Shown here: in pieces, positions 50,653-61,412 of the stretch
Layout of the letters: the number at the start of each line of letters is the position of its first letter
Numbering within the stretch: the stretch's first letter is position 1
Program-made: the position numbers and the translations under genes
NCBI RefSeq assembly: GCF_003576595.1
Contig: NZ_NQOU01000001.1
Span: 870,337-934,336, forward strand
Source of the DNA: Neopusillimonas maritima
GTDB taxonomy: Bacteria; Pseudomonadota; Gammaproteobacteria; Burkholderiales; Burkholderiaceae_B
Length of the DNA: 64,000 nt
Direction: 5' to 3'
The notes under the pieces: generated by a model
The model's input: only the letters and a program-made list of their open reading frames with translations
Database searches by the model: none
Told to the model about the DNA's origin: nothing

Positions 50653-51879
50653 ATGGCTGTAAACCTGCATATTCCTGCGCCCGAAACCATTCTTCCTGTT
50701 GCGGGAGTTGAAATCGGCATTACCGAAGCCGGCATTCGCAAACAGGGTCGCAAAGACCTCACCGTTTTTCAGCTTGCGCCCGGTAGTTCGGTTGCCGGCG
50801 TCTTCACGCAAAACCGCTTTCGTGCCGCGCCGGTACAAGTGTGTGAACAACATTTGGCGGAAAACAGCGACATTCGCGCTTTGGTTATCAACACGGGTAA
50901 CGCCAACGCAGGAACCGGACCAAGCGGGTTAAAAGCCACCCACGAAACCTGTGAAGCAGTCGCAAAATTGCTCCATATTTCTCCAAACCAAATTCTGCCC
51001 TTTTCCACCGGCGTGATTCTGGAGCCTTTACCGGTAGACCGGCTTATCAAGGCGCTGCCCGCCGCTGTGCAGAACCTGACAGCCGACAACTGGTTCAACG
51101 CCGCCCACAGCATTATGACCACCGATACGCAGCCTAAAATCGTGTCGAAGAAAATTGAATTGGGCGGTCAACCCGTTACCCTGACCGGCATTAGCAAAGG
51201 CGCCGGCATGATACGCCCGAACATGGCAACCATGCTGGGCTACCTGGCTACTGACGCGGGTATTCCGCCCGGCCTGCTGGCCGATATGACGCGGGAGATT
51301 GCCAATCGCTCATTCAATCGCATCACGGTTGACGGCGACACTTCCACAAACGACTCCTTCATTATTATGGCAACCGGCCAAAGCGGCCTGCATATCGACT
51401 CCACGCACCACCCTTTGTACAGCGAACTTTATCGGGCTTTGGCCGACGCCGCCCTGGATCTGGCCCAGAAAATCGTGCGTGACGCCGAGGGCGCAACCAA
51501 ATTCATCACTATCCGGGTTGAGCAGGCTGCGAGCCAGGAAGAAGCACTGAAAGTGGCTTATGCCGTTGCCCACTCCCCGTTGGTTAAAACGGCGTTCTAC
51601 GCCAGCGACCCCAATCTTGGTCGTATTTTGGCAGCCGTGGGTTACGCAGGCGTCAACGATCTGGACGTCGGCAAGGTTAATTTATGGTTGGGCGACGTTC
51701 TGGTGGCCAGCCAAGGCGGGCGTAACCCGGATTATGCAGAAGAAGCGGGCCAACGCGTCATGAAAGAGGCTGAGATCCTTGTACGCATTGCACTCGGCCG
51801 GGGCAATACCACCGAAACCGTTTACACAAGCGATTTCTCGCATGAATACGTGAGCATCAACGCCGACTACCGGTCGTGA
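50653..51879 (+). CDS. argJ: Bifunctional ornithine acetyltransferase/N-acetylglutamate synthase
   Basis: 408 residues from the ATG at 50653 (MAVNLHI). Transfers acetyl between acetylornithine and glutamate in arginine synthesis. The self-cleavage site is present in [21 protein letters not shown] (cleavage before the Thr of ATML). The N-terminal [33 protein letters not shown] and the C-terminal NADYRS are normal. The start upstream at 50617 adds unlikely residues. Confidence 0.97.
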   Translation: MAVNLHIPAPETILPVAGVEIGITEAGIRKQGRKDLTVFQLAPGSSVAGVFTQNRFRAAPVQVCEQHLAENSDIRALVINTGNANAGTGPSGLKATHETCEAVAKLLHISPNQILPFSTGVILEPLPVDRLIKALPAAVQNLTADNWFNAAHSIMTTDTQPKIVSKKIELGGQPVTLTGISKGAGMIRPNMATMLGYLATDAGIPPGLLADMTREIANRSFNRITVDGDTSTNDSFIIMATGQSGLHIDSTHHPLYSELYRALADAALDLAQKIVRDAEGATKFITIRVEQAASQEEALKVAYAVAHSPLVKTAFYASDPNLGRILAAVGYAGVNDLDVGKVNLWLGDVLVASQGGRNPDYAEEAGQRVMKEAEILVRIALGRGNTTETVYTSDFSHEYVSINADYRS

Positions 51880-51887
51880 TTAAGTGG

Positions 51888-51917
51888 TTGACTTATAGAA
51901 CGTTTTCAGTATATTAT
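51888..51917 (+). promoter_or_regulatory. Sigma-70 promoter of rplU-rpmA
   Basis: TTGACT (51888-51893), an 18-bp spacer and TATTAT (51912-51917), 49 bp upstream of the rplU start. Five of six bases match in each hexamer. Confidence 0.75.
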
Positions 51918-51965
51918 CTTGAGCTTGGCATTTTGCCAGCAATGTAATTTAAAAGGGTTACCCAC

Positions 51966-52277
51966 ATGTACGCGGTCATAAAAACCGGCGGCAAACAGTA
52001 TCGTGTTGCAGCCGGCCAAAAACTTAAGGTAGAACAGATACCGGCAGACATAGGGCAAGAAATTACGCTAGACCAGGTTTTGTCGGTTGGCGAAGGTGAT
52101 CAATTGAAAATTGGTACGCCTTTGGTTGACGGCGCCGTGGTTAAGGCAACAGTTCTTGCACAAGGCCGGCACGACAAGGTCAAGATCTTCAAAATGCGTC
52201 GTCGCAAGCACTATCAGAAGCGTCAGGGCCATCGTCAAAACTACACCGAGATTCGCATCGAAGCCGTTACGGCTTAA
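51966..52277 (+). CDS. rplU: 50S ribosomal protein L21
   Basis: 103 residues, standard length. Starts [25 protein letters not shown]. It contains [45 protein letters not shown], the RNA-binding tail of the family. First gene of the conserved rplU-rpmA-obgE string. An AAAGGG ribosome site precedes the ATG. Confidence 0.98.
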   Translation: MYAVIKTGGKQYRVAAGQKLKVEQIPADIGQEITLDQVLSVGEGDQLKIGTPLVDGAVVKATVLAQGRHDKVKIFKMRRRKHYQKRQGHRQNYTEIRIEAVTA

Positions 52278-52306
52278 TGCTTGAACCAGGTTAACAGGAG
52301 CTAAAC

Positions 52307-52567
52307 ATGGCACAAAAGAAAGGCGGCGGCTCAACGCGGAACGGTCGCGATTCAGAATCGAAACGACTGGGTGTGAAGGTATATGGTGGCCAAGCCATCA
52401 ATGCCGGATCCATCATCATTCGTCAGCGCGGCACAAAATTCCACCCCGGCACCAATGTCGGTATGGGCAAAGACCACACGCTGTTCTCGCTGGTCGACGG
52501 CAAAGTTAAATTCGCCATCAAAGGCGCATTGAACAAGCGTACCGTCTCGGTTGTTGCTGCAGACTAA
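52307..52567 (+). CDS. rpmA: 50S ribosomal protein L27
   Basis: 86 residues. N-terminus [24 protein letters not shown] is the proteobacterial form, which reaches the peptidyl-transferase centre and lacks the cleaved Firmicutes extension. Ends in the usual small-domain [23 protein letters not shown] before the ATG; followed by a terminator. Confidence 0.98.
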   Translation: MAQKKGGGSTRNGRDSESKRLGVKVYGGQAINAGSIIIRQRGTKFHPGTNVGMGKDHTLFSLVDGKVKFAIKGALNKRTVSVVAAD

Positions 52568-52586
52568 TCTGCATTGAACCGAACGC

Positions 52587-52618
52587 AAAGCCCTACCAGA
52601 CGGTAGGGCTTTTTGTTT
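52587..52618 (+). terminator. Rho-independent terminator after rpmA
   Basis: AAAGCCCTACC (52587-52597) pairs with GGTAGGGCTTT (52602-52612) around a short loop, followed by T residues. It partly insulates obgE from the ribosomal genes. Confidence 0.93.
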
Positions 52619-52633
52619 TAGAATACCTCTTGA

Positions 52634-53770
<1,137 letters not shown>

Positions 53771-53799
53771 ATCTTACTCATAGTTTATTCACTGCGTCC

Positions 53800-54945
53800 A
53801 TGTCGACCCTTACATCCGTTGTCGCCCAAGCCAAGCGCGTTGTTGCAAAAGTCGGTTCCTCTCTGGTTACCAATGAAGGTCAAGGCATCGATCTGCAAGC
53901 CGTTGGCGAATGGGCCTCCCAAATCGCCGCACTTCACGCCCAAGGCCGGGAAGTCGTTCTGGTTTCCAGTGGGGCGGTGGCCGAAGGCATGGCACGACTA
54001 GGATGGAAAACCCGACCACACACAATGCATGAGCTCCAGGCCGCTGCGGCAGTAGGGCAAATGGGGCTTGTTCAAGCCTATGAAGTTGCGTTCGGACGCC
54101 ACGCCATTCGCACAGCCCAAATCTTGTTAACGCATGAAGATCTGGCCGATCGGGAACGTTACCTGAACGCACGCACAACCATCTACACCTTGTTGTCGCT
54201 GGGCGTCGTTCCGATTGTTAACGAAAACGACACAGTCGTCACAGATGAAATCCGTTTGGGGGATAACGACACACTAGGGGCATTGGTTACCAACCTTATT
54301 GAAGCAAATGCCCTGGTCATTCTCACGGATCAACCGGGGCTCTACGATGCCGACCCGCGCAGGAATCCCGAAGCAAAACTGATTACTCAAGCGCAAGCCG
54401 GAGACCCGGAACTAGAGGCAATGGCAGGAGGCGCGGGCAGTGGCATTGGCACCGGCGGAATGCTAACCAAAGTATTGGCCGCCCGCCGGGCCGCCAATAG
54501 TGGCGCCCACACTGTGATTGCTTCCGGGCGGGAACCCGATGTTTTGATCCGCTTATCGAATGGAGAACGCATTGGCACAGAGCTGCGCGCACAGCTTCCC
54601 ATTCGATCGGCGCGTCAACGCTGGATAGCCAACCATTTGCGCTTGCGTGGCCGGGTTACACTCGATGAAGGCGCCGTCAAAGCCTTAACAACCGGCCGCA
54701 AAAGCCTGCTGCCTATCGGCGTCGTTGCCGTTGAAGGCGAATTTGAACGCGGCGATGTAGTTGCCTGCGTCGACCCAAAAGGGGTGGAATGCGGGCGCGG
54801 GTTAATTAATTATTCTGCAGCCGACACCCGCCGCATTATGCGGCAGCCCAGTAACCGAATAGCGGAAATCCTGGGTGTCATGTCGGACGAAGAGCTGATG
54901 CACCGGGACAACATGGTTTTTCTGCGCCGCCCTGCGCAGCCCTAA
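53800..54945 (+). CDS. proB: Glutamate 5-kinase with PUA domain
   Basis: 381 residues. First step of proline synthesis. Amino-acid-kinase domain with [57 protein letters not shown] (substrate loop) and [23 protein letters not shown]-terminal PUA domain follows ([14 protein letters not shown] to [15 protein letters not shown] region). 29 bases after obgE. Converges on the pseudo-receiver regulator gene. Confidence 0.97.
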   Translation: MSTLTSVVAQAKRVVAKVGSSLVTNEGQGIDLQAVGEWASQIAALHAQGREVVLVSSGAVAEGMARLGWKTRPHTMHELQAAAAVGQMGLVQAYEVAFGRHAIRTAQILLTHEDLADRERYLNARTTIYTLLSLGVVPIVNENDTVVTDEIRLGDNDTLGALVTNLIEANALVILTDQPGLYDADPRRNPEAKLITQAQAGDPELEAMAGGAGSGIGTGGMLTKVLAARRAANSGAHTVIASGREPDVLIRLSNGERIGTELRAQLPIRSARQRWIANHLRLRGRVTLDEGAVKALTTGRKSLLPIGVVAVEGEFERGDVVACVDPKGVECGRGLINYSAADTRRIMRQPSNRIAEILGVMSDEELMHRDNMVFLRRPAQP

Positions 54946-54952
54946 CAGCCGC

Positions 54953-55741
54953 CTAGCTATAGCGTTGCTCCAGAAATGGCCCGTAAAACATATAACCATT
55001 GCCGTGAAGTGCGCGAATGGGCAACTCAAGCCCTTTGCGCTTGAATTTCTGACGCAAACGACTCATCATCACGTTCATCCGCTCGCGCCCGCCTTCCTTT
55101 GCGTTTTGGGTATCAGGCCATAAATGGTCAATAAGAACGTCGTGCGAGGCACACATGTCGGGCTGTTGAACGATCGTCAGTATAAACCCCCGTTCGCTGG
55201 ACGTTAACCGAACCCGCTTGCCGTCGGGGCTCACTATTGCCCATGCCTGCTCCGCGAAACACCAACCATAATCGGGCATTGGTCTGGCTTCAGCCTGGGT
55301 TGACGACGGCAGTGCCAAACCCGCTGCGCGCATTCGGCTAAATAGCAAAGTGGAGAGAAAATAGGGTGACACCGTGCCACTGAAATACGCATCGACCCCC
55401 GATTGCAGCGCATGCATAAGTGTTTGCTCTTTGTAATCGGGTGTACGCGCAACAAGGCACACCCCCGGGGCGACCGCCCTTAAATAATGCGCCACCGCGC
55501 AATTTTGAGCGAAGTCTGCGTTCAGTAAAACCAAGGCACGCACATCTTGCATTTTCGACGCGGCAATCGACACCATAGCTTCTTGATACACCGAATCCAT
55601 ATCGGCGCAATGAGCGAACGCCAGACCATAATTTTCCAAATGGTAGCGCACTGCCTGCACCAGAGACTGTGACCTATCACTCTCATTATCACTCAACAAT
55701 GGATCAAACCAGATCAACTTCAACTGCTTAGCCCGCACCAC
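54953..55741 (-). CDS. OmpR-type winged-helix regulator with degenerate receiver domain
   Basis: 262 residues, GTG start at 55741. The C-terminal winged helix (about residues 165-262) has VRLTSSERGFILTIVQQPDMCASHDVLIDHLWPDTQNAKEGGRERMNVMMSRLRQKFKRKGLELPIRALHGNGYMF, typical of PhoB/OmpR effectors. The N-terminal 130 residues follow a receiver fold, but at the phosphoacceptor position LVLLN puts Asn74 for Asp, and the conserved Lys region reads AYFSGTVSP without Lys. It is thus probably not phosphorylated by a histidine kinase. No kinase gene is adjacent. Divergent from the XRE gene. Confidence 0.8.
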   Translation of the reverse strand: MVRAKQLKLIWFDPLLSDNESDRSQSLVQAVRYHLENYGLAFAHCADMDSVYQEAMVSIAASKMQDVRALVLLNADFAQNCAVAHYLRAVAPGVCLVARTPDYKEQTLMHALQSGVDAYFSGTVSPYFLSTLLFSRMRAAGLALPSSTQAEARPMPDYGWCFAEQAWAIVSPDGKRVRLTSSERGFILTIVQQPDMCASHDVLIDHLWPDTQNAKEGGRERMNVMMSRLRQKFKRKGLELPIRALHGNGYMFYGPFLEQRYS

Positions 55742-55806
55742 TTCCCCTGCTTCTAGATTATTGAACGTCCAAGTTAATAATTTTTATAACGCTGAACAAT
55801 ATGATT

Positions 55807-55820
55807 ATCACATATGTGAT
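55807..55820. promoter_or_regulatory. Perfect 14-bp palindrome in the divergent regulator region
   Basis: ATCACATATGTGAT, near the middle of the 125-bp space between the two regulator genes. It overlaps the probable -35 zone of the minus-strand regulator (TATAAA -10 at 55783-55788 on the other strand). Candidate operator for either neighbour. Confidence 0.55.
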
Positions 55821-55828
55821 GTTATTTA

Positions 55829-55863
55829 TTACCAACGTGTTTGAATAACACTATTCAATCACG
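55829..55863 (+). promoter_or_regulatory. XRE promoter with embedded operator
   Basis: TTACCA (55829-55834), 17-bp spacer, TATTCA (55852-55857). Arms CGTGTTTGAATA (55836-55847) and TATTCAATCACG (55852-55863), separated by ACAC, form a dyad with one mismatch in twelve pairs, covering spacer and -10. The start would fall at about 55864-55867, on or next to the GTG. Confidence 0.65.
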
Positions 55864-55866
55864 TTT

Positions 55867-56253
55867 GTGAATACGCTAGCAGAACGCCTCCGGTATGCGC
55901 GAAACCTAAGAAAGCTAACTCAAAAAGAGCTGGCAAAACGCGCGAACGTGTCACAAGGGGCAATCTCAAATTTCGAGAACCAACTGCGATACCATCCAAG
56001 AGACATTCTTCAATTGGCCTTAGCCTTGAATGTGAACCCCATTTGGCTGCTAAACGGCACACTGCCAATGGAAATTGAGATCAAAATACCGGTGGATTCA
56101 GGGACGAAGAAAATTGGTGAACCCACGTTGCACTACACATGGCCGTTCCAACAAATTCTTCCTGTGGATTATTTTTCGCTACCCGCCGAAAAGCGAGACT
56201 TGGTCGAAGCCATTGCGTTAACAATGCTAAATCAAAAGGCATCCGGGAAATAA
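55867..56253 (+). CDS. XRE-family DNA-binding repressor, short form
   Basis: 128 residues, GTG start at 55867. N-terminal helix-turn-helix (LAERLRYARNLRKLTQKELAKRANVSQGAISNFENQLRYHPRDILQLALALNVNPIWLLNG, about residues 4-63) is like that of phage cI-type repressors. The C-terminal 60 residues (LHYTWPFQQILPVDYFSLPAEKRDLVEAIALTML) are not a LexA-like peptidase, so it lacks self-cleavage. No Shine-Dalgarno lies before the GTG, and the predicted promoter places the transcript start there. The stop codon lies in the loop of the following terminator. Confidence 0.85.
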   Translation: MNTLAERLRYARNLRKLTQKELAKRANVSQGAISNFENQLRYHPRDILQLALALNVNPIWLLNGTLPMEIEIKIPVDSGTKKIGEPTLHYTWPFQQILPVDYFSLPAEKRDLVEAIALTMLNQKASGK

Positions 56254-56269
56254 AAACCGGATGCCTTTT
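56234..56269. terminator. Bidirectional terminator between the XRE gene and ilvD
   Basis: AAAAGGCATCCGG (56234-56246) and CCGGATGCCTTTT (56257-56269) are perfect 13-base complements. The TAA stop of the XRE gene (56251-56253) sits in the loop. A and T runs at the ends let it terminate both convergent genes. Confidence 0.9.
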
Positions 56270-56318
56270 ATAACACCGGGCCGACAGGGCAGCCTGGGTG
56301 AAAACGTAAATGAATTGC

Positions 56319-58202
56319 TTAGCTTGAATGTGCTCGCGTACGCGACACAACCTGATTGATATCACGCACTGCACCCCGGTCGGCCGACGTGGCTAATGCA
56401 GCATAAGCTTGCAAAGCCTGTGAAACCACTCTTTGCCGATTGACCGGCTTCCAGGCCTTGTCACCACGGGATTCCATTTCAGCCCTGCGGGCCGCAAGCT
56501 CTTCCACCGAAATGGCCAGGTGAATACGGCGCTTGGGAATATCAATTTCAATTGTGTCGCCGTCTTGCACCAAGGCAATATTGCCGCCCTCTGCCGCTTC
56601 AGGCGACGCGTGCCCAATAACCAACCCCGAGGAACCACCTGAGAAACGCCCGTCGGTAAGCAGCGCAGACGAAGCACCCAGGCCTTTGGATTTCAGGTAA
56701 GACGTGGGGTACAACATTTCCTGCATACCGGGTCCGCCGCGCGGCCCTTCGTAACGAATAATCACGACTTCACCGGCTTTCACCTGCCCACCCAAAATGC
56801 CGTCAACTGCGTCATCCTGACTTTCATAAACACGGGCTGTGCCGGTAAATACCAGAATGCTTTCATCTACGCCGGCGGTCTTCACAATACAACCATTGGG
56901 TGCCAAATTCCCATACAAAACAGCCAAACCGCCGTCTTGCGAATACGCATGCGCCTTGTCGCGAATACAGCCGCCTTCGCGATCAAGATCCAGCTCGTCG
57001 TAGTATCGATCTTGGCTGAATGCGGTTTGCGTGGGAATGCCGCCCGGTGAAGCACGAAAGAAGTCACCCACCTCGTTACGCGCAGAAGCAGACGTCACAT
57101 CGAACTGCGCAATGGCGTGGCGTAACGTGCCACTATGCACGTTGTTTACATCCAGGTTCAGCAGGTCGGCACGTGCCAGCTCGGCCAAAATACCCAAAAT
57201 CCCGCCGGCACGATGTACGTCTTCAATATGATATTTCTCGGTTGCCGGTGCCACTTTGCACAAACACGGCACATGGCGTGAAATGCGATCAATATCAGAC
57301 ATGGTGAAATCAACGCCGGCTTCCTGGGCGGCTGCCAGCAGGTGCAATACGGTATTGGTTGAGCCGCCCATTGCCACATCAAGGGTCATGGCGTTCTCAA
57401 AAGCCTCGAACGTCGCAATATTGCGCGGCAACACAGAGTCGTCATCCTGCTCGTAATAGCGTTTGCACAACTCAACAACGAGTTTTCCCGCATTTTCAAA
57501 CAACGATCGACGGCGAGCATGGGTGGCCACAATAGTGCCGTTACCCGGTAGAGACAAGCCTAGCGCTTCGGTAAGACAATTCATGGAGTTGGCGGTAAAC
57601 ATACCGGAGCATGAGCCACATGTCGGGCAAGCGCTGCGCTCGATCTCACCCAGGTCTTCGTCGGACACGCTGTCGTCGGCCGCTTTCACCATCGCATCGA
57701 CCAAATCGAGCTTCATGAGAATTTTCTTGCTGCTTGTGTCAATAACCTTGCCGGCCTCCATGGGGCCGCCCGACACAAAAACCACGGGGATGTTCAAACG
57801 CATGGCAGCCATGAGCATGCCTGGGGTGATTTTGTCGCAATTTGAAATGCACACCATGGCATCGGCACAATGCGCGTTCACCATGTACTCAACCGAATCG
57901 GCAATCAGTTCGCGCGATGGCAGCGAATAGAGCATGCCACCGTGGCCCATCGCAATACCGTCGTCGACGGCGATGGTGTTGAACTCTTTGGCCACCCCGC
58001 CCGCAGCCTCAATTTGACGCGCAACAAGCTGGCCCATGTCTTTCAAATGCACATGACCAGGTACAAACTGGGTGAAAGAGTTCACTACCGCAATAATGGG
58101 CTTTTCGAAGTCACCATCTTTCATGCCGGTGGCACGCCAAAGCGCACGGGCACCGGCCATGTTACGACCATGAGTAGAAGTTTTGGAACGATATTGCGGC
58201 AT
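56319..58202 (-). CDS. ilvD: Dihydroxy-acid dehydratase
   Basis: 627 residues, the long form. Dehydrates dihydroxy acids to 2-oxo acids in valine/isoleucine synthesis. Iron-sulfur ligand cysteines are in [12 protein letters not shown] and [18 protein letters not shown]. Other marks: [51 protein letters not shown] and [24 protein letters not shown]. Start ATG at 58202. Confidence 0.98.
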   Translation of the reverse strand: MPQYRSKTSTHGRNMAGARALWRATGMKDGDFEKPIIAVVNSFTQFVPGHVHLKDMGQLVARQIEAAGGVAKEFNTIAVDDGIAMGHGGMLYSLPSRELIADSVEYMVNAHCADAMVCISNCDKITPGMLMAAMRLNIPVVFVSGGPMEAGKVIDTSSKKILMKLDLVDAMVKAADDSVSDEDLGEIERSACPTCGSCSGMFTANSMNCLTEALGLSLPGNGTIVATHARRRSLFENAGKLVVELCKRYYEQDDDSVLPRNIATFEAFENAMTLDVAMGGSTNTVLHLLAAAQEAGVDFTMSDIDRISRHVPCLCKVAPATEKYHIEDVHRAGGILGILAELARADLLNLDVNNVHSGTLRHAIAQFDVTSASARNEVGDFFRASPGGIPTQTAFSQDRYYDELDLDREGGCIRDKAHAYSQDGGLAVLYGNLAPNGCIVKTAGVDESILVFTGTARVYESQDDAVDGILGGQVKAGEVVIIRYEGPRGGPGMQEMLYPTSYLKSKGLGASSALLTDGRFSGGSSGLVIGHASPEAAEGGNIALVQDGDTIEIDIPKRRIHLAISVEELAARRAEMESRGDKAWKPVNRQRVVSQALQAYAALATSADRGAVRDINQVVSRTRAHSS

Positions 58203-58363
58203 GATTAGTCTCTGGAAATATATGATGAATCAACGCCTTAATGATACCAAGTCTTCTGTTGCCCCGTTGACAAACCCCATGTCCTGGAAACCAAATACAG
58301 GTCTGGCAAAAAAAAGCCCTTGAGGGTTATCATGAATGACGAAAAAATTAAGGTAACCTCAAC

Positions 58364-58810
58364 ATGTCCAACGAATCAGTCACCGTTCAACTCAAGCAAA
58401 AGAAAGATTTCCAATTCGAAATCAATTTCGGCAACAGCCTGCCCACTATTTTGGGCGACGAGCCGCCCCCAATCGGCGAAGGGAAAGGCCCCTCACCGGC
58501 GCAGTTTCTTGCCGCAGCTGTCGGCAATTGCCTGAGCGACTCCCTGTTTTTTGCCATTAAAAAATACAACGGGAACCCCGAGCCCATTGAGTGCGACGTA
58601 ACGGCCACCATTGGGCGCAACGAACAAGGGCGCTTGCGTATCACCCATATGCATGCCGCCATTCAACTTGGTGCGGCGGCCGAAGACTTAAGCCATCTTG
58701 AACGTGTACTCACCCAGTTTGAAGCGTTCTGCACCGTCACGCAAAGCGTTGGGCAAGGCATCCCGATTGATATCAGCATTACAGACGCCAACGGCAAGAA
58801 GCTTAAATAA
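58364..58810 (+). CDS. OsmC family peroxiredoxin-like protein
   Basis: 148 residues. Two-cysteine OsmC/Ohr fold. Seen: GEGKGPSPAQFLAAAVGNCLSDSLFFAIKKYN with the first cysteine in GNC, and FEAFCTVTQSVGQGIPI with the second in FCTVT. Such proteins reduce organic hydroperoxides, but this branch (YhfA-like) is uncharacterised. AAGG lies upstream of the ATG. It converges on the SMR gene. Confidence 0.9.
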   Translation: MSNESVTVQLKQKKDFQFEINFGNSLPTILGDEPPPIGEGKGPSPAQFLAAAVGNCLSDSLFFAIKKYNGNPEPIECDVTATIGRNEQGRLRITHMHAAIQLGAAAEDLSHLERVLTQFEAFCTVTQSVGQGIPIDISITDANGKKLK

Positions 58811-58817
58811 CTGGAAC

Positions 58818-59153
58818 TTACGCCACCGCTTTTGAGAACACATTAATGACAATGACGCCGGCCACAATCAACCCCATGCCCAGAATGGCCGGCCAATCCA
58901 GCGTCTGGCGAAAGTACCACCACCCCACCAAAGAAATCAGCACAATGCCAATGCCCGACCAGATCGCATAAGCAATGCCCGTAGGAATCGTTTTCAGCGT
59001 CAGGGATAAAAAATAAAAAGCAATGCCGTAGCCCAGCACAGTTAACACGCTGGGCCATAACCGCGTAAATTGGTCTGATGCTTTCAGCGCACTTGTCCCA
59101 ACCACTTCCGCCACAATAGCGACCCCCAGATACACATAGCCCCAGCCACCCAT
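58818..59153 (-). CDS. Small multidrug resistance (SMR) family transporter, EmrE-like
   Basis: 111 residues with four membrane helices. The helix-1 proton/substrate glutamate is present: VYLGVAIVAEVVGTSALKAS (Glu16). Helix 3 reads IPTGIAYAIWSGIGIVLISLVGWWYF, and helix 4 ILGMGLIVAGVIVINVFS. This matches the Qac/EmrE branch more than SugE. Functions as a dual-topology dimer; a single gene is sufficient. Substrates could be quaternary amines or other cations. Confidence 0.93.
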   Translation of the reverse strand: MGGWGYVYLGVAIVAEVVGTSALKASDQFTRLWPSVLTVLGYGIAFYFLSLTLKTIPTGIAYAIWSGIGIVLISLVGWWYFRQTLDWPAILGMGLIVAGVIVINVFSKAVA

Positions 59154-59282
59154 GCCTTACCCCTGTTACAAAAATGGTCAATTGAACCATTGATTATGAT
59201 AAAAGTCTTATCAGTGTAGCGACTACCGACAGTCTGTCGACGCGCCGACAGACTATTTGTTCTTCCAGTACAGGCCTTGTTT

Positions 59283-60323
59283 ATGCCCCCAACCGCCTCT
59301 TTCAATGAGGAACGTCGACTTGAGGTCTTGCGAGACTACGACATTCTCGATACACACGTCGAACAGGCCTATACCGACTTAATCAATTGCGCCGCCTATA
59401 TTTGCAACGCACCAATCGCTGTCATTAACTTCATCGACGCCGATCGGCAGTGGTTCAAAGCGGAGCGTGGCCTGGGCATTCGGGAAACGCCATTGGATAT
59501 TTCAATCTGCCGGCATGCCTTATTTGAAGAAGACATCATGATTATTGAAGACACGCGCACCGATGCCCGCACGCGCGTGAATCCGCTGGTCAGCGGCAAC
59601 AATAAAGCATTGCGTTTTTACGCCGGTGCGCTCATCAAATCAAATAACGGCTTCCCTTTGGGCACCCTATGCGTACTCGACTATCAACCGCGCACTTTAA
59701 CGGAGGAACAGATTGAGTTATTGAAAGCTTTGCGACGGCAAACAATGTTATTGCTGGAGTACCGACGCATACACCAGGCACAAAACAAGCTTCTAAACGA
59801 ATTGAATCACGCGCGCGGCGAAATGCAACGCCTGGCCCATGAAGACCCTTTAACGGGGCTGCTGAACCGGCGGGCTTTTGAGGCGAAGCTCGCGCTAGTA
59901 TCGCCGTTAAAACGCAATCAGGCGCGTGGCATGCTTTTAATGCTGATTGATCTCGATAACTTCAAGCAAATCAACGATACCTATGGCCATCAGGTTGGCG
60001 ATATCGTTCTTAACCACGCTGCAGGCATCATGAAGCAAGTGTTAAGAACTGAAGACGCCCTGTGCCGCTGGGGAGGAGACGAATTCATTGCGTTGCTGGA
60101 AGCCGGCTCGGGCGAACAGGCCATCAAAATTGGGCATCGTTTGCGTAACGCTTTAAGCAAAAGCCCATTACCCCATGCCGACCAAACCTTACGAGTCAGC
60201 GCCAGCGTCGGCCTTGCCTGGTTTCACCCTCAACGCTCCCTGGACGACAACATCGCCCAAGCCGACAAAGCGCTGTACCATGCAAAACGCGACGGGATCG
60301 GCGTGACGCTTTTTAGCGCTTAA
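59283..60323 (+). CDS. GAF-GGDEF diguanylate cyclase
   Basis: 346 residues from the ATG at 59283. N-terminal GAF domain (about 20-155: PIAVINFIDADRQWFKAERGLGIRETPLDISICRHAL, LGTLCVLD). A linker helix follows, then GGDEF (about 180-345) with EDPLTGLLNRRAFE, DLDNFKQINDTYGHQVGD and RWGGDEFIALLE. The GGDEF signature is complete, so it should make c-di-GMP. Soluble, with no membrane segment. Its 3' end overlaps the convergent AraC gene by eleven bases. Confidence 0.94.
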   Translation: MPPTASFNEERRLEVLRDYDILDTHVEQAYTDLINCAAYICNAPIAVINFIDADRQWFKAERGLGIRETPLDISICRHALFEEDIMIIEDTRTDARTRVNPLVSGNNKALRFYAGALIKSNNGFPLGTLCVLDYQPRTLTEEQIELLKALRRQTMLLLEYRRIHQAQNKLLNELNHARGEMQRLAHEDPLTGLLNRRAFEAKLALVSPLKRNQARGMLLMLIDLDNFKQINDTYGHQVGDIVLNHAAGIMKQVLRTEDALCRWGGDEFIALLEAGSGEQAIKIGHRLRNALSKSPLPHADQTLRVSASVGLAWFHPQRSLDDNIAQADKALYHAKRDGIGVTLFSA

Positions 60324-61284
60324 TGACAACAAACGGGCGACCATTTTCCGCACGGAAAGCCGCCGGCGTCACCCCAAAGACCCGTTTAAATGTACTGGTA
60401 AGGTGGCTTTGGCTGGAAAATCCGGACATAGCCGCAATCTGGCCAACCACTTGATCAGACGCCAACAATAAATGTTTCGCACGTTCAATTCGACGCTGCA
60501 AGACATACTGATGCAACGTCTGTCCAACCTGCTTTTTAAAAGACCGGGCAAAAAAATGAGGGCTATAGTCGGCAACGCGCGCCAAAGTAACAATGCTTAA
60601 ATCGTCGTCGAGCGCGGTTTCAATGTAATCCAGCACACGACGCACGCCGGCTGACGAAATGCCGCCCTTCGCGGCACGATCCATACGCTGTGGGACCACC
60701 CCGCTTCCCAGTGCATATAACGCTTGGACTGCAATCGTATGGGCCAATGTGTCGATATACAGACGGTTATCGAAATTGAATGGCATTCGCAAACTTGCCA
60801 ATACCGCCAAAGAAAGCTGTTCCAGCAAAGGCTCGCCTTCCCCCAGAATCGGACGAATTTCCACCCGACGAGCATCGCCTTCAAATACGTCATTTACAAC
60901 CTGATCTATCAGGGCACGTCGTAAGTAAAGCAACATCACCTGCGGTGTGCCGTTAACCTGCCACCCCGATTCGACCCCTGAGGGAATCGAGCCAAAACTG
61001 CGTGGCCGCAAGTCGGCCGCATGCGTTTGGCCCGTACCTAAAATTCGTCGCTTAATATGAGCGGAACCCGAGACACAATACGCCAGACACAAATGATCGA
61101 CCGGCCGCACGGTGGCGGACCACGACTGTTCCGTTGCCAACGACGCATAGAGGTTGCGCCATCCGCGACCCTCGCTTGAAACAAGCAAATGGTTACCTGG
61201 CATGAAAGCAATCCTGTGTGTTTGCGAGACCGGGAACTCCCCCTTGCCCGCCCACATATCTCTTGCCTCTGCTTGCACTTGCAT
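60313..61284 (-). CDS. AraC-family transcriptional regulator
   Basis: 323 residues. The C-terminal two helix-turn-helix domain (about residues 215-315) reads SAGVRRVLDYIETALDDDLSIVTLARVADYSPHFFARSFKKQVGQTLHQYVLQRRIERAKHLLLAS to GFSSQSHLTSTFKRVFGVTPAAFR. The N-terminal half resembles a cupin-type sensor. Divergent from the flavin monooxygenase gene with 128 bp between, so it probably regulates it. Another start at residue 10 (MWAGKGE) is possible. Confidence 0.93.
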   Translation of the reverse strand: MQVQAEARDMWAGKGEFPVSQTHRIAFMPGNHLLVSSEGRGWRNLYASLATEQSWSATVRPVDHLCLAYCVSGSAHIKRRILGTGQTHAADLRPRSFGSIPSGVESGWQVNGTPQVMLLYLRRALIDQVVNDVFEGDARRVEIRPILGEGEPLLEQLSLAVLASLRMPFNFDNRLYIDTLAHTIAVQALYALGSGVVPQRMDRAAKGGISSAGVRRVLDYIETALDDDLSIVTLARVADYSPHFFARSFKKQVGQTLHQYVLQRRIERAKHLLLASDQVVGQIAAMSGFSSQSHLTSTFKRVFGVTPAAFRAENGRPFVVIKR

Positions 61285-61382
61285 TCCCCTTGCACAGTAA
61301 ATTAGGGTTAATTCCGAGCCGGAATCTGATAAAGACTAACAGGAACTTGATAGCAAACCGAACACTGACAATCTACATTCAT

Positions 61383-61402
61383 TGAATCACTAACTCGATT
61401 CA
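61383..61402. repeat. Inverted repeat upstream of the flavin monooxygenase
   Basis: TGAATC and GATTCA arms are separated by eight bases, ending ten bases before the monooxygenase ATG. This may be a site for the divergent AraC protein, though AraC sites are more often direct repeats. Confidence 0.3.
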
Positions 61403-61412
61403 CTCCGCTATC

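Noticed and set aside
55867-56253. Prophage remnant, suggested by the cI-like repressor
   Set aside because: No integrase, structural phage gene, attachment-site repeat or tRNA is nearby; flanking genes are core.
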